Below the pieces are notes generated by a model, which was not told the DNA's origin, made no database searches, and worked only from the letters and a program-made list of their open reading frames with translations. A stretch of DNA of 64,000 nucleotides, from positions 52,963,393 to 53,027,392 of the forward strand of contig NC_073746.1 of NCBI RefSeq assembly GCF_029784135.1, given 5' to 3'. A program made the translations under genes and the position numbers. The stretch's first letter is position 1, and the number at the start of each line of letters is the position of its first letter. This DNA comes from Toxorhynchites rutilus septentrionalis. Taxonomy: Eukaryota > Arthropoda > Insecta > Diptera > Culicidae. This document shows positions 1 through 11,527 of the stretch, piece after piece.

Positions 1-1018
1 CTTTCTCCAGTCTTGTTACCGATGAATTTTCCGTTTATTGTAGAAAGGTAATTGAAAACAATGTAATTCCTTAAGTAAATCGGTTCAGTCGATCTTGATA
101 TATCGTGCTCGCCAAGTTGACAAAATAGTTTTGAAAAAAAATAAAACGTTTTGAGTTTTAAATCAAGGTCGTACCAGTTTAGATACCGCGTCACTTCAAT
201 GAGTGTAGCTCAGTAAATAATATGAATTGAGAAAAATACTTTCAAGCTAATCCAAAATTCAGAAATTTAAAAAAAAATTATTTAAGGATGTTCACCCCTC
301 TTTAAATTAAAATATACAAAAATGTCTATGCCATAGAGACGCATGGTGGTTTGTTGAAAATATTTATTGTGGAAGGGCATTACATTTCACAAATCTTCAA
401 TAAATAATTAGGTCAACACAAATGTTCGAATCCGTACGACGTTGTACTTAAATTACATTTTATCGAGCGATACAATGGTAAATCTCCATTCGGTTTTTTG
501 TAGCAAAAATACAAAAGCACATTGAACATCGTATATCATAAAAATATTTTCGCGAAAACAACAAACCGTTCGTTCAGTGACAGTCGGGAACGTTTGAATT
601 TCGAATTCTGCAGCACTCGTTTTCAGTGTTAATTTAACTACCCTTCACTTCTAAGTAAGTGCATTTGTTCATTTCCGTGGAGTTTTAGATTCGTTTCCAT
701 TTGTGCGCAAGCGATGATTGGAAGAGCTTCATTTATATTCGCTTCTGTGATCGTGCCAAGCGATGTATTGCAATCATTCACCATCGCCGTAGCTTCGAAG
801 CGCACCTGCCAAAGTTTAATTATGGAAATGGATTTCATTGGCTGTAAATTGGAATAATTGAATAACACTTTTGAATCAAATACTGATGAAAGTCATTTCA
901 TCCTGAGAGCGTCATCTGATGTAAAAACAGCTGGGGAAGCAACCCTAATCGTTTTGAAAATATCCTCCCTTTCCTACCCAATTGAGATGCATTGCTCTCC
1001 GAGCCTTTCTCTGAGGAG
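1..1018. other. AT-rich noncoding stretch, nothing recognised
   Basis: No reading frame longer than about 75 codons, no recognisable domain and no clear repeat structure is visible. Probably intergenic or intronic. Confidence 0.5.
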
Positions 1019-1182
1019 AAATGCATATGAGGGGCTTTGAATGCAAGGGGTACAAGTGACTTGATCGATTTCTCTTCATCAACTTTTTCTTCCGTGAATA
1101 ACTCAGCCCACAAAAACGTTACAATTTGATTTTGCTATAGAAACCGATAATTGTAGTTCTGACCTATCGTCCACATTGTCAA

Positions 1183-1353
1183 ATAACCTGGGAATGTGTT
1201 TGCAGTTAAGTTATGATCATAAGAGAAAGTCGATGGAGAGGAATTGTTCAAGTCACTTACACCCACTTACATAACCTGGGAATGTGTTTGCAGTTAAGTT
1301 ATGATCATAAGAGAAAGTCAATGGAGAGGAATTGTTCAAGTCACTTACACCCC
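1183..1353. repeat. Two-copy tandem duplication, 88-bp period
   Basis: The block beginning ataacctgggaatgtgtttg at 1183 is repeated almost identically from 1271. The only differences I see are one G/A change and the junction. Near identity suggests a recent duplication within the inverted-repeat arm. Confidence 0.9.
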
Positions 1354-1364
1354 TTGCATTCTAA

Positions 1365-1698
1365 AGGCGCGTCCACATCATGCCGAATGATGCCGATCGG
1401 TCTGTACCAGACGGCATATTCGATTCGTTAAGTAATGTGGACGCCCCATCGGGTGCACGAAGCCGAAGTCCCGTCCGATGCACGAAGTCGTCACGAACAC
1501 ACAAAGCACAATGTCGTCAACGCTAATTTACTTCGTTTTGTTTTGGTTCGACTTTCTCGAACCGGACCCACTTGTTTCGGGTTGGGTTCGGTTTGATTCG
1601 ATTCGGTTTTCGGCACGTCGGCAAGCCCGGGCGGTACGTCCACATTTAGTCGGCTTTACCGGGCGGCCAAGGCCGATTGGCGTAATGTGGACGCGTCT
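1365..1698. mobile_element. MITE, PIF/Harbinger-like, with TAA target duplication
   Basis: A 334-bp block with terminal inverted repeats aggcgcgtccacat and atgtggacgcgtct (14 bp, one mismatch) is flanked on both sides by TAA (1362-1364 and 1699-1701). The opposite arm of the surrounding inverted repeat reads cattc-aaa-gcccc without this block, which is an internal empty site showing exact insertion. The block is much more GC-rich than its surroundings. It encodes no transposase; the open frames inside it are unconvincing. The 3-bp T/A target duplication suggests PIF/Harbinger. The family name is not known to me. Confidence 0.8.
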
Positions 1699-1715
1699 TA
1701 AGCCCCTCATATAGT

Positions 1716-4439
1716 GTAAAAGAAACGAAATAGAGAGCATCAAAAAATTATTGTGGACACAAAATTTAGCACTGGAAATATTTTGCGCCACGTTAAATTT
1801 ACTTTGCTTTGAAGACGAAGTATAGAGTGCCTCCCGATGGATGAAAACGATATTTCCGTAGGGAGTTAGCATCCACTATAATGGTAGAATATGACTGCAC
1901 TTAAAGAAACGTTTTATTGTGCAGTTGTAATCCGTAAACGATGTTGATAACAACATACATACGAAAGTAACGCAGAAAGAGCGATTATCCTACATCAACC
2001 TGTTGAGCATTAAAGCTCCGCACTTTTGCGCGGAAAATCATAATATAAATATGTGTCAAGCGAACAAACAGCATGGAGTGATAATTCCCTATGCCGCAAA
2101 TGTCACATAACAGCAAAGTTCCGCAAACTGTAACAAGAAACTATTTTGAGATAAATAGACCCTCAACAACACTTCTAGAAGCAGCAGTTTAATAAAATCT
2201 TATTATCGGTACTATTCTTTGCTCTCGGATATACCGGCAACCTTTTTTTTGTGCGGGGGACAGGGACCGCACAGAAAAATTTCATAAAAAAATCGTGCAA
2301 AACTTCACCTGCAGTTTTAAAAAATCGTGTTCGGTACACATTTTGAAAAAACTTATCTTGTGCGGTAGATAGGGACCGCATAAAAAAAGTTTCCCCAAGA
2401 AAATAACTCAAATTCACGCCATTCACCGTTCAATTTCCTTTTGTTCCCCTGCTTTGCGATGAGACACTTTGCCTTTTCGGTTGCGCGTGTCTGTTTTGTG
2501 CTTTTAGTTGCATGTCGAAACGTGTTGCTGTTAGAAATCTTGTCATGCTAAAACTTAGAAAAACTTAGAGCATTTAATGAGAGGAGGGGAATGATTTCAG
2601 AAGTGGATAATTGAGACGCAAATGTGCTTTTTCGCACTGAAATGCACATAAACCATTGAAAAAAACTAAATGGACGATAACTTCGTCATATATGCTTGTA
2701 TACACCCCACAAAAAAAAAATCGCGCAAAAAAAACGCACAATAACAGAAAACTGCACAAAATAAAATCGCACAAAAACAGGTTTTACTGTACACTATTCG
2801 GTCGGTCAGAAGTGAAGGAACTGCAATCTGCAACAGGGACATACACACAGCGACGTGAATATATAAACCTGCTAAGCGCAAAAGCAAATCCATTAGGTCC
2901 AATCCCCACCAGAGGGAAAACAGCAGCTTAGCTGCTGCTGCTCCTGGCTGGTCCAGCATATATCGACTACATGAACGTTCATACTGTAGAGAGAGCCAAT
3001 TTGTAAGTTTGTCCTCCTGCTGGATTGCAAAATGCTGACTGCAACAATCGTCGGTTGCCTTGAAGAGTTATGTGGGACACAAGCACAAACAATTACACGA
3101 TATCTCATCTCTTCCCACGCCCACCTCTCTAGAACGTATGGGAGGACAGGTCGATGCACTACTCAAAATAGTGCAAAATATTGTCCATTTGAATAAACGG
3201 AACAATTACAATATCTCGGTTGCAGTTTACAAATATCTGGAACGTGGATTAATATGCTGCTGACATTTTACGGAATCGAATAGAGTGTAGACTCTAGAGA
3301 GATTTTCGATAATCTTTCGTGCGATTCGGAATGAACCAGATTTTGATTCATGTTTTAGGGTGATTGTGAGGATCATTTATCTGTTTTTGAAATCCGAATT
3401 CAAACCAATAGTAAAATCAATAAAAATTAAACTGTAATCAAAAGGATGAAATTTTGTATATATATTTTTTTCGAACGAGGTTGGCATTCCACTGGAATAT
3501 TTCATAGAATGAATCCCTATCTGATGCTACGTTTGATCTAATTTTTGTGGTAACTAGCGAACTAGCAATAAAAAATGCGTTTTTTTCTCATCTCGCCCTA
3601 ATGGCGTAGTTCATACGAATCGCTCTAGCGGTATATTTGCACAAATCCTCGTTACGATCTAAAAAGACAATGCCAAGCGTGAGAACAAAAAATATGTTTG
3701 ATGCACAATCAGAGAAATGTGATTTTTTTAACGGTTCACTCCTGCAGGAATTCAAATTAAATTAATTTTCTCCTGAACTGATAGATTCAAAATCGGCTTT
3801 AAAAGGGATGCTTGTTAATCGATTCGTATCATGTTCGAGAAAAGTTACTGAGTGTATGCACTGTACGCACTAAGGGTGAGCAAATTAGAATAAACAGGAG
3901 ACTGTTCACAAATGTGACATGTCTTCAATAACTATCCAACTGGCTGGCGGCGATGAGCTTTGCAATCAAGTGTAGTTGATTGGAAGCGGCATATGATCGG
4001 CAAACGTAGGGACCGACGCTGGGCTCAACATGTTAAACAAAACATTGTCTTAAAAGTCCAGAATCAACCGTTGCACATGAAACCTGGTTCATGAAAACCA
4101 CGAATTTGAAAATAATTTGTACGGCATTTCGTTTTGGGCACGAACACATCGTTGATGTAGGCCTACGAAATTATTTTATTTTATTTGCTTACGTTATTTA
4201 CTTCGGCTACTATCTATGAATGGACTAGAAGTATCTTATCTCGCTAGCTAGAGCGATACTGAAGTAGAAATCGCAAATGACATTCATTACACTCTCGCCA
4301 GGTATAATGCGCATTGAGCGTGACTGATTAACACTGCGGTAAAAACAATAAGCAGCAAACGCATATGACCCATTCCATGAGGTTATGCACCAGAGAACCA
4401 TGTTTCAAATCTAGTTTTAGGAGAAATTTGAAAAATCTA
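1716..4439. other. Noncoding stretch with minor repeats
   Basis: No gene is recognised. Two similar motifs with self-complementary ends (tgcggt...accgca type) lie near 2250-2275 and 2350-2375. An A/T-rich patch at 2694-2795 ends in caggttttactgta, which resembles a MITE end, but I could not place its partner. A small CAGCAGC/GCTGCTG hairpin sits at 2921-2937. Confidence 0.4.
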
Positions 4440-4746
4440 TTTGATGAATTTCATGCCAACTCGTCTTAGGAGTTGGCAGTACCAACTCAGATAGCAGTGA
4501 AACGTTGTGGGTGTAAAAAAATGGGTCACTTAAGCAACTTTGCATACTTAAAATATACGAAAAAGAATTAGACTACTTTTTGGAAAAAGCCAAAATTTTA
4601 TTCTTAATTTTTTACAAAAATTTCTAACTTAAAAACTATGATACCTACAAAACTCTTGTCAAAGAATAAAATGTAGGAAATTAATTAATTTTTATTAATT
4701 TATACAAAAAAATACCAACAATTTTTTGGAAAAAATTTCACAAATA

Positions 4747-6391
4747 CAGGTTGGACTCGATTATCCGGGATTCGATCCGGAGTATTTTATTTTTTATTTT
4801 CGGAAATTTTGAATAATTTGTATAATAATTCTATATTGAATAGTTAATATGGGTATTAAAAGAAAGGACTCGACTAGTAGAATGCAGTTATTTATGAAAA
4901 ATGCAAATCCAAGATGGCGGCCACTACAAAATGGCAGAATGCATATTTTCTCAGAACTCCATCTATATGGGTATCAAATGAAAGGGCTTGACTAGTAGAA
5001 CACAGTTATTTATGAAAAATGCAAATCCAAGACGACGACCACTACAAAATGGCGGGTTTCAAATTTTCTGAGAACCCCATCAATATGGGTATCAAATGAA
5101 AAGGCTTGACTAGTACAGTTATTTATGAAAAATGCCCAAAAATGTATCAAAAGAAAGTTCTCGACTAGTAGAACATAGCAGATAATGAAAAAATCCAATT
5201 TCAAGATGGCGGCAGTTCCCAAACAACTAATTACTTTCTGAATGGTTTCATTCAGCTTGACCTGTTTCTATGTATGTTTGAATGTTTGTTGGGTCGTCTC
5301 ACATTAATAGAAAATTGACCCCGTTCCTGTTGAATGATTGATCTGAAATACATTCAATTTTACTGTCATTATAAAACTGTGTATTCCATGATCTTGAAAA
5401 ATTCAATTTGGCCGCCGCAAAAAAATCGCTGAATGGTTTGATTTGAAGAATACACTATACTATGAACAACATAAATTCGAAAAGGTCACTGCCACAAAAT
5501 GGTCGACTATGTATTTTCTGCAATCCCCTCAATATTGGTATCAAATGAAATGATTTGACTAATAGAATACAGTACAGGTATAGACTCGATTATACGTGAT
5601 TCGATTATATACGATTATATTCAGTTCGGAAAAAAATATTTTTTTTATATTTCAAATATGGCTTAATTCATGAAGAAATGTAACCTTTCAACGTTAAGGT
5701 GAAGTTTACTTGGCTATTACATGTACAATGGGGTAAAAATCGTGATTTTTGAAAATTTTGCTTGAATTTTTTACCAGGAATTGTTAATATCGTAATTGCA
5801 AATTAAGAAAGATAGAAGTAGTGCGTCAAAGAACAAATTGTGGAGCGGTTAAAGAACTTCATGTTAATTGATAGCAACAATCTAGTTTAATATAAATTTT
5901 GAGGATAAAATTAATAATAACACATTGAAAATTATTAACTTTTAAGTGTTTCACTTCCAAAATGTTATTAAAACTGACTAATTTAGTTGTTCCACTACTA
6001 TATCTCGTACTAAATTTTTCTCATCTTTCAAATGAAAGCATCAGAATCATCTTCCGTAGCGTACTTTTTAATGTAGAGCCAGGTTGAAGCAACAGAGAAA
6101 CAAAAGAAAAGTTCTGTAACTCTGTCATATGCGTAGGAGGATTTTTTTCATCAAATATGATCGTCTATCACCTCCTGAGAGAATCTGGATAATTTTTTTT
6201 TTCATGTGAGAAAGGTGTTTTCAGACTTTAAGGGGATGAATCAAAAATCAAATTCCTCTTTTATTTAAAAAAATAAAAAAAAATGCAAGAAAAATAAATT
6301 AAGAAAAAAAATTATTTTGACTCGATTATCCGGAGGATTCGATTATCCGGTGTAAAAAAAATCAATACTCCGGATAATCGAGTCCGACCTA
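4747..6391. mobile_element. Non-autonomous pogo/Tigger-like element in the foldback loop
   Basis: Terminal inverted repeats read caggttggactcgattatcc on the left and its near reverse complement (ggataatcgagtccgacc) on the right. TA lies outside each end (4745-4746 and 6392-6393). The CAGG...TTATCCGG termini and TA target are typical of pogo/Tigger elements. No transposase frame is present. The interior is filled with diverged tandem units and a second, degenerate terminus-like sequence (gactcgattatacgtgattc, about 5583), so it may be a composite. Confidence 0.7.
4848..5215. repeat. Degenerate tandem repeat, about 119-bp period
   Basis: The phrase tatgggtatcaaatgaaagg...cttgactagtagaa recurs at about 4848, 4967 and 5085, with a shortened unit at about 5142 and an isolated relative near 5532. 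Units also share atttatgaaaaatgcaaatc and an aagatggcggcc-like block. Divergence between units suggests an old minisatellite inside the pogo-like element. Confidence 0.75.
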
Positions 6392-6782
6392 TATATGTAT
6401 ATTTTGAGAAAAATGAATTTTTATTTTTTATTTCATTTTTTAATTTTTAATTTTTATGTCAGCGAATTTTTTTCAAAAAACAAATTTAGTATTTTTTGGT
6501 AAAAATTCAGCAATTTCCTACATTTCATTTTATGACATGAATTTTGTAGGTATCATAGTTATTAAATTTAAAATTTTTGTTAAAAATCAAGAAAAAAAAA
6601 AATTGGCTTTTCCCAAAAAGCAGTCTCATTATTTTTCGAATATTTCAAGTATGCAAATTTGCTTAAGTGACCCAGTATGCAAATTTGCTTAAGTGACCCA
6701 TTTCTTTACACCCACACGTTTCACTAATATCTGAAATTGTGCTGCCAACGGCCATTAGAGTTGGCATGAAATTCGTCATTTG

Positions 6783-7174
6783 AATAAGCACTAGTTATAT
6801 CATAATTTTTTCGTAATGAATTTGATTTTTATGCACCAACTTTTGAGATGGGCGAATTTAAAAAATAATACATAATTATGTTTGAAATATTTTGGGTTTT
6901 CACTATTTTTATGTTTCTTGAGATATCTCTGCACTTGCTTAACTAAACTTCAATGTCTATATACCATCGAAATGCTTGTTTAAAGAGCCGTACGTAGACC
7001 TAGGTTTGATTTGTTTGATTTGTGAAAATAAACGAATTAATAAAAAAAACATTTTTTCACTTGGGATCCTCTGAGTAAACAATGAGGGTCAACAACCCAC
7101 AAAATTTGGTTAAAATTGGTCCACAAATAGAGGAGTATCAACTGTCTCAAGAAGTTGTTGTCACGTCACGAAAA
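6783..7174. other. Noncoding spacer between two foldbacks
   Basis: AT-rich, with no frame, repeat or regulatory site that I can support. Confidence 0.5.
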
Positions 7175-9045
7175 GTATACGATCCATTCCAGTTTGACAT
7201 GACAACTTTTTGACTCACTAAAACACTTTGTTTACGTTTTCATGTATAAATCACAAAAAGTTAAACGATGTTATAATAAAATTGAGAAAATTTCCTACAA
7301 GAATCATCAGTTTGAGAATATTTTATAGTTAGATTGGCTTGTTATCAGTCTAATACTTTTGTGAAGCGACAACACCTGACTTTTTGCTGTTTCGGACTGT
7401 TAAACATTAATGATTAGTTTAATTAATTTCAGTTCCGTTTCAAAATAAACAAAAGAAGTTTCTTCTATGTCTTATCAACCAGAGATGAATGTAGATTCCA
7501 GAACATAGAATATAATCTCGTTTCGATCTCCGGTTTGCTGATATTGTATTGAATGAAAAAAAATATGGAAAACCCATATAATATGGGTATTGGGTATAGG
7601 TGTCTTGCCAGCGGATGTCGAATATCGTATTCCGATGTAATTTTGGATGGTGACTTCCGGTTCGTTGAAAACGGATCTAATAGACCGTAATGGCATGAAA
7701 TTCCAGAATACGACCGGGAATGGTAGTGTTAGTATATACCCCGGGTTGCGTGAAAAAGTAAGAAAAAAGAAAATAATGTTTTGAAGTGAGCAGATAGGAT
7801 TTAAGCCACAGGGAGATAATTTTAGAGTTGAAAGGAATTAGCGTTAGAGCGCGCGTGTGGAGTTGGATAAAAAGGTGCACATACAAATGAACACGCAAAC
7901 GTCAACAGTCAAAGTCAGCGTCAACGTAAAATCCATCTTCAGCACACAAACATAAACGGCCTTGCACAGGTACGCGTACATACACACCGATGCATACATA
8001 GAGTAAATCAAAAGTTACTGATAGTAAAATCAAATGCGTTCCACCGGTAGTGAGCACCGCTCGATAAGCTAGGTTGTGCGAGTCATTGATGGCAAACACC
8101 AGAGTGAAGTTTTAAATAATCATGATGTAAAAACTGAGGTTCGGTTTAGGACAACCCCGACTTTTCCCAAATAACGGCATGCCGTGTACTGCAGATAACA
8201 GGTAGATTCAATTCGTGTAGCTTATTTTGATGAACATACCATAAGTAATTAAAACTGCCTCTTTTCGCAATGTTTCACAATCTAAAAAAACATTGAACAC
8301 ATTTTGCATGCAGGTCTAAAATATTTCTTCTCTGTTTTTGAAGCAATGCAAACGCAAAATGACGCTAAAACGCTAGAATGAAGAGTACCAGAAAAAAGTC
8401 ACCATATTATCAAATTGTCAGCGTTATGATACCTTTCATTTGATACAATTGAAAATTCAGTAGGATGCATCGTTCCTGAGATACAAAGGAGGGTAGGTTC
8501 AGGACCACCGGTCGCGTTAGGACCACCTTCCCCTATAGGATGGAATTTTGGAAGGGGAAGGGGAGATCTCTGAGGTAAGTAAGAAGTGTGCAGAATAATG
8601 AAAATCATAAAAAATAGTTTATAGTATTATTTTGGTTGATATTTTTAATAAATAATAATAATAAATTTAATAAATTTTAAATGAATATAATATATATTAA
8701 TATTAATAAATATGCCTTCAAGCTTTCTACTTCGGTACCTATTTGATTGAAAACATAAAACAAATCATCGAATAAAATACTTTTCAAATAAAGCGAATAA
8801 ATATCAAATTTCGGATACTTTATTTTGTAATGTTTTGAACGAAAATTACATTACACTTGATTATATTTTATAGTCAACTGCGAAACACTTACAAAGCAAC
8901 CACAGTAAAATGTTAACGATGATGAGAGCTGATGAAACACGGGATAAATTTAAATATTGATGAACGGGTAAATTCTACGTGCTCACGCTAAGCAAACGTC
9001 AAACACAAACGATAATAAGTAGTGTTATCAGATTTTTGCTGATTA

Positions 9046-9862
9046 CCGTTCTGAATCATATTTCGAACACTTTATTCTAATATCTGGAAATGCTTAATGC
9101 ACTGATGATATAACTATCAAATTAATATCACAATTGCTTTTTTTTTGTTTTTTTTATATCTGTATTATAGTGACTTTCAACACTTTTGGCTGGTTCGTCA
9201 CTTTTTACTTCCAATTTTGGAAGAATGTTGGGAGTGAGAATTGAACTCGTGATCTTCAGCGTGAGAGGTATGGATGTTACCACTACGCCAGATCGGCTCC
9301 ACGTCATCACAATTGCTTCTTTAGAGTAATCCCTTGGTTTCACTATCATTTCACATGAGAACTACATTTAAATTTTAACATAATCGACAGAAATCTTACA
9401 ACACTACTCATTACCGTTTGTATTTGACGTTTCCTTAGCGTGAGCACATAGAATTTACCCGTTCATAAATATTTAAATTTCTCCCGTGTTCATCAGTTCT
9501 CATCATTGTTAACAGTTTACTGTGATTGCTTGGTAGGTATTTCGCAGTTGACTATAAAATATTATCAAGTGTAATGTAATTTTCGTCCAAAAAATTACAA
9601 AATAAAGTGTCCGAAATTTGAATTCAATCTGTCCGAAATTTGATTTAGTGCCCGAAGTTTGATTCTTATTCGATTGATTTAAAAAGCATTTTATTCGATG
9701 ATTTTTTTTTATGTTTTCAATCAAATAGGTACCAAAGTAGAAAGCTCAAAAGCATATTGAACTAATTTATTAAAAATATCAACCAAATAATACCTGTGCA
9801 TAAAGTTTAGATCTATTTTCTGCATCATATGCCTTAAGCGTCCGAAATATGATTCAGAACGG
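9046..9862. mobile_element. MITE with perfect 20-bp terminal repeats and TA target
   Basis: The ends are ccgttctgaatcatatttcg and its exact reverse complement. Each is flanked by TA (9044-9045 and 9863-9864), suggesting a Tc1/mariner-type non-autonomous element. No transposase frame is present. A SINE has inserted within it (9139-9305). Confidence 0.75.
9139..9305 (-). mobile_element. tRNA-derived SINE, copy 1
   Basis: On the minus strand this starts ggagccgatctggcg, with an A-box-like tggcgcagtggtaac, a B-box-like gagttcaattc, a tRNA-unrelated body and a poly(A) tail (T tract at 9139-9157). A 12-bp target duplication atcacaattgct flanks it (9127-9138 and 9306-9317). The related repeat at about 9996-10030 carries the same site uninterrupted. 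The body matches the SINE at 29131-29298. It may belong to a Feilai-type mosquito SINE group, but that assignment is uncertain. Confidence 0.88.
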
Positions 9863-10815
9863 TATGTTATGATTCAAATGTAGTTCTCATATGAAATGAT
9901 AGTGAAACCAAGAAGCAATTGTGATTTTAATTTAATAGTTTGTTCTAAAATCTTGAACTGCTTAATGCATTGATGATATATGTAACTATAAAAATAATAT
10001 CACAATTGCTCCTTTAGAGTAATCCTTTGGTTTCACTATCATTTCATATAAGAACTACATTTGTATTTTAGCATAATCGGCAAAAATCTGATAACACCAC
10101 TCTTTATCGTTTGTGTTTGACGTTTGTCTAGCGTGAGCACGTAGAATTTACCCGTTCATCAATATTTAAATTTATCTCGTGTTTCATCAGTTCTCATCAT
10201 CGTTAACAGTTTACTGTGGTTGCTTGGTAAGTGTTTCGCAGTTGACTATAAAATATAATCAAGTGTAATGTAATTTTCGTTCAAAACATTACAAAATAAA
10301 GTGTCCGAAATTTGATATAGTGTCCGAAGTTTGATTCTTATTCGCTTCTTTTGAAAAGTATTTTATTCGATGATTTTGTTATGTTTTCTAACAAATAGGT
10401 ACAAAAGTAGAAAACTTAAAAGCATATTGAACTAATTTATTGAAAATATCAACCAAATAATACTTGTGCATAAAGTTAAGATGCCTTCAGCGCCAGAAAT
10501 ATGATTCAGAACGGTATACAGGAATCTACGTTCATCTTTCGTTGACAGATCATAAGTTTATTTGCATGTTTTGAAACGAAACTGAAAAGACAACATTAAT
10601 GTTCAAAATTCGGAACCAGCAAAAAAGACAGGTGTCACAAAAGCTGGCAACAAACGAATTCAACTGTAAAATATTCTCCAACTGAAGATTCTTGTAGGAA
10701 ATTTTGTGAATTTCACTTTAACATCGTTTATCATTTGGAAATCGTTTTATTTGACAACGAGAAAAAAACCTGTTTCTAGTGAGTCAAAACGTTGTCACGT
10801 CACGCTGGAATGGGT

Positions 10816-11257
10816 CATATGTATTTTATTCCGCTGATTCTTACTCTCTTTTCGCTTTTGTATGATAATGCGTGATACTTAGGTATGATTGGTTTCATAA
10901 TAGCATTGATGGTAAAGGAGGATGGATGGTGATGGATAGAATGGGGACGGGTATGAGATCGGAGTGGAACCGAAAACTCATCAAATATGACCTTTTTTAT
11001 ATACCGCACAGTGCAGTACAAAACTGCAAATTATGACTAGCTAGTGTATTATTTTTGCGAGGACATGAATCATGGATCAACCATCTTCAACTGATTCTAA
11101 AAAATCCCTCAAGTCATCGGCTCTTATTTCTACAAATTACCGAAAATCAAATGCATTGTAAGGTAATAGACGAAGTGATGAGCAGCCGTTTTGAATAAAT
11201 TAACATCGTTGCTCTATGTCTACAATGCGGCCATGACCTGTACAAAACCCCTTTATC
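10816..11257. other. Noncoding, nothing recognised
   Basis: No convincing gene. A purine-rich ggatggatggtgatggatag stretch lies near 10920. Confidence 0.4.
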
Positions 11258-11527
11258 ACAACATCTTCTTGCTTCTTGGATGGCACTAACGTTCCCAGTG
11301 GAACTTTTGCCTTCTCAACCTAAGCATTACTAGCGTCGATTTCATTAGTACTTAGTTGAGATTTCTATGCCGGCTAACACGCCTTGAATGTATTCTGGAG
11401 TGACAAGCTCTAGAACACGCGTTACCACAGTGAAAGTCGGAAGAAATTTCTCTGAAAAATCCCCCGGCCAGAACGGGAATCGAACCCGAATGATAATGTG
11501 GAACGCTAACCACTCGGCCACGGGAGC
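11258..11527 (-). mobile_element. tRNA-headed SINE-like repeat, second family
   Basis: The minus strand begins gtgctcccgtggccgagtgg, giving an A box (tggccgagtggttagcg), and has a B box gggttcgattccc. It then runs into a unique body containing cactccagaatacattcaag and gaaatctcaacta. The body recurs at 33115-33462 and 55475-55830. The 5' acceptor stem does not pair with the downstream sequence as a real tRNA would, and the homology continues far beyond 75 bases, so this is a SINE or SINE-headed repeat rather than a tRNA gene. Confidence 0.7.

Larger units (their letters stand above)
1019..1715. repeat. Imperfect inverted repeat (foldback) interrupted by a MITE
   Basis: The left arm (about 1019-1100, containing gaggggctttgaatgcaagg and then aagtgacttg) recurs reverse-complemented on the right as caagtcactt...ccttgcattc (about 1290-1361), continuing as agcccctcat at 1701-1710 on the far side of an insertion. 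The arms are imperfect, so this looks like an old foldback element. The right arm holds a tandem duplication and the 1365-1698 MITE. Confidence 0.65.
4440..6782. repeat. Foldback element with about 300-bp inverted arms
   Basis: The left arm (about 4440-4741) and right arm (about 6458-6782) are reverse complements with scattered differences. Shared blocks include gaatttcatgccaact, gtgaaacg...gtgggtgtaaa, atgggtcacttaagcaa, and a stretch around gatacctacaaa. The right arm has a private tandem duplication of a 26-bp unit (6648-6673 and 6674-6699). Without the pogo-like insertion, the original element would be about 0.7 kb and nearly all palindrome. Target duplications at the outer edges are not clear. 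Confidence 0.75.
8620..10514. repeat. Cluster of related inverted and direct repeat units
   Basis: A unit containing cgtgagcacgtagaatttac, gcagttgactataaaatat and caagtgtaatgtaattttcg occurs three times: inverted at about 8740-9000 and direct at about 9415-9600 and 10110-10290. A further inverted pair links 9303-9370 with 9877-9934 and again with 9993-10066. The right-hand unit ends at 10514 with atgattcagaacgg, the same terminus as the MITE at 9046-9862. This reads as repeated insertion or rearrangement of one MITE family. Confidence 0.65.
7175..10815. repeat. Large foldback with about 330-bp inverted arms
   Basis: The left arm 7175-7503 and right arm 10516-10815 are reverse complements with differences. 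Shared blocks include ccattccag, gacaactttttgactcacta (Left; gttttgactcacta on the right), atttcctacaagaatc and gatgaaygtagattcc. The loop (7504-10515) contains secondarily inserted elements. Long arms are compatible with a Mutator-like or foldback element, but no outer target duplication is clear and no transposase is seen. Confidence 0.65.

Noticed and set aside
1478..1872. Open frames of 78 and 114 codons
   Set aside because: They lie in or across the GC-rich MITE, which explains the lack of stop codons.
2170..2800. Possible MITE ending in caggttttactgta
   Set aside because: No partner terminus was found on the left, so boundaries cannot be supported.
11455..11527. tRNA gene on the minus strand
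   Set aside because: A and B boxes are present, but the acceptor stem does not pair, and the homology runs on into a SINE-like body shared with other loci.
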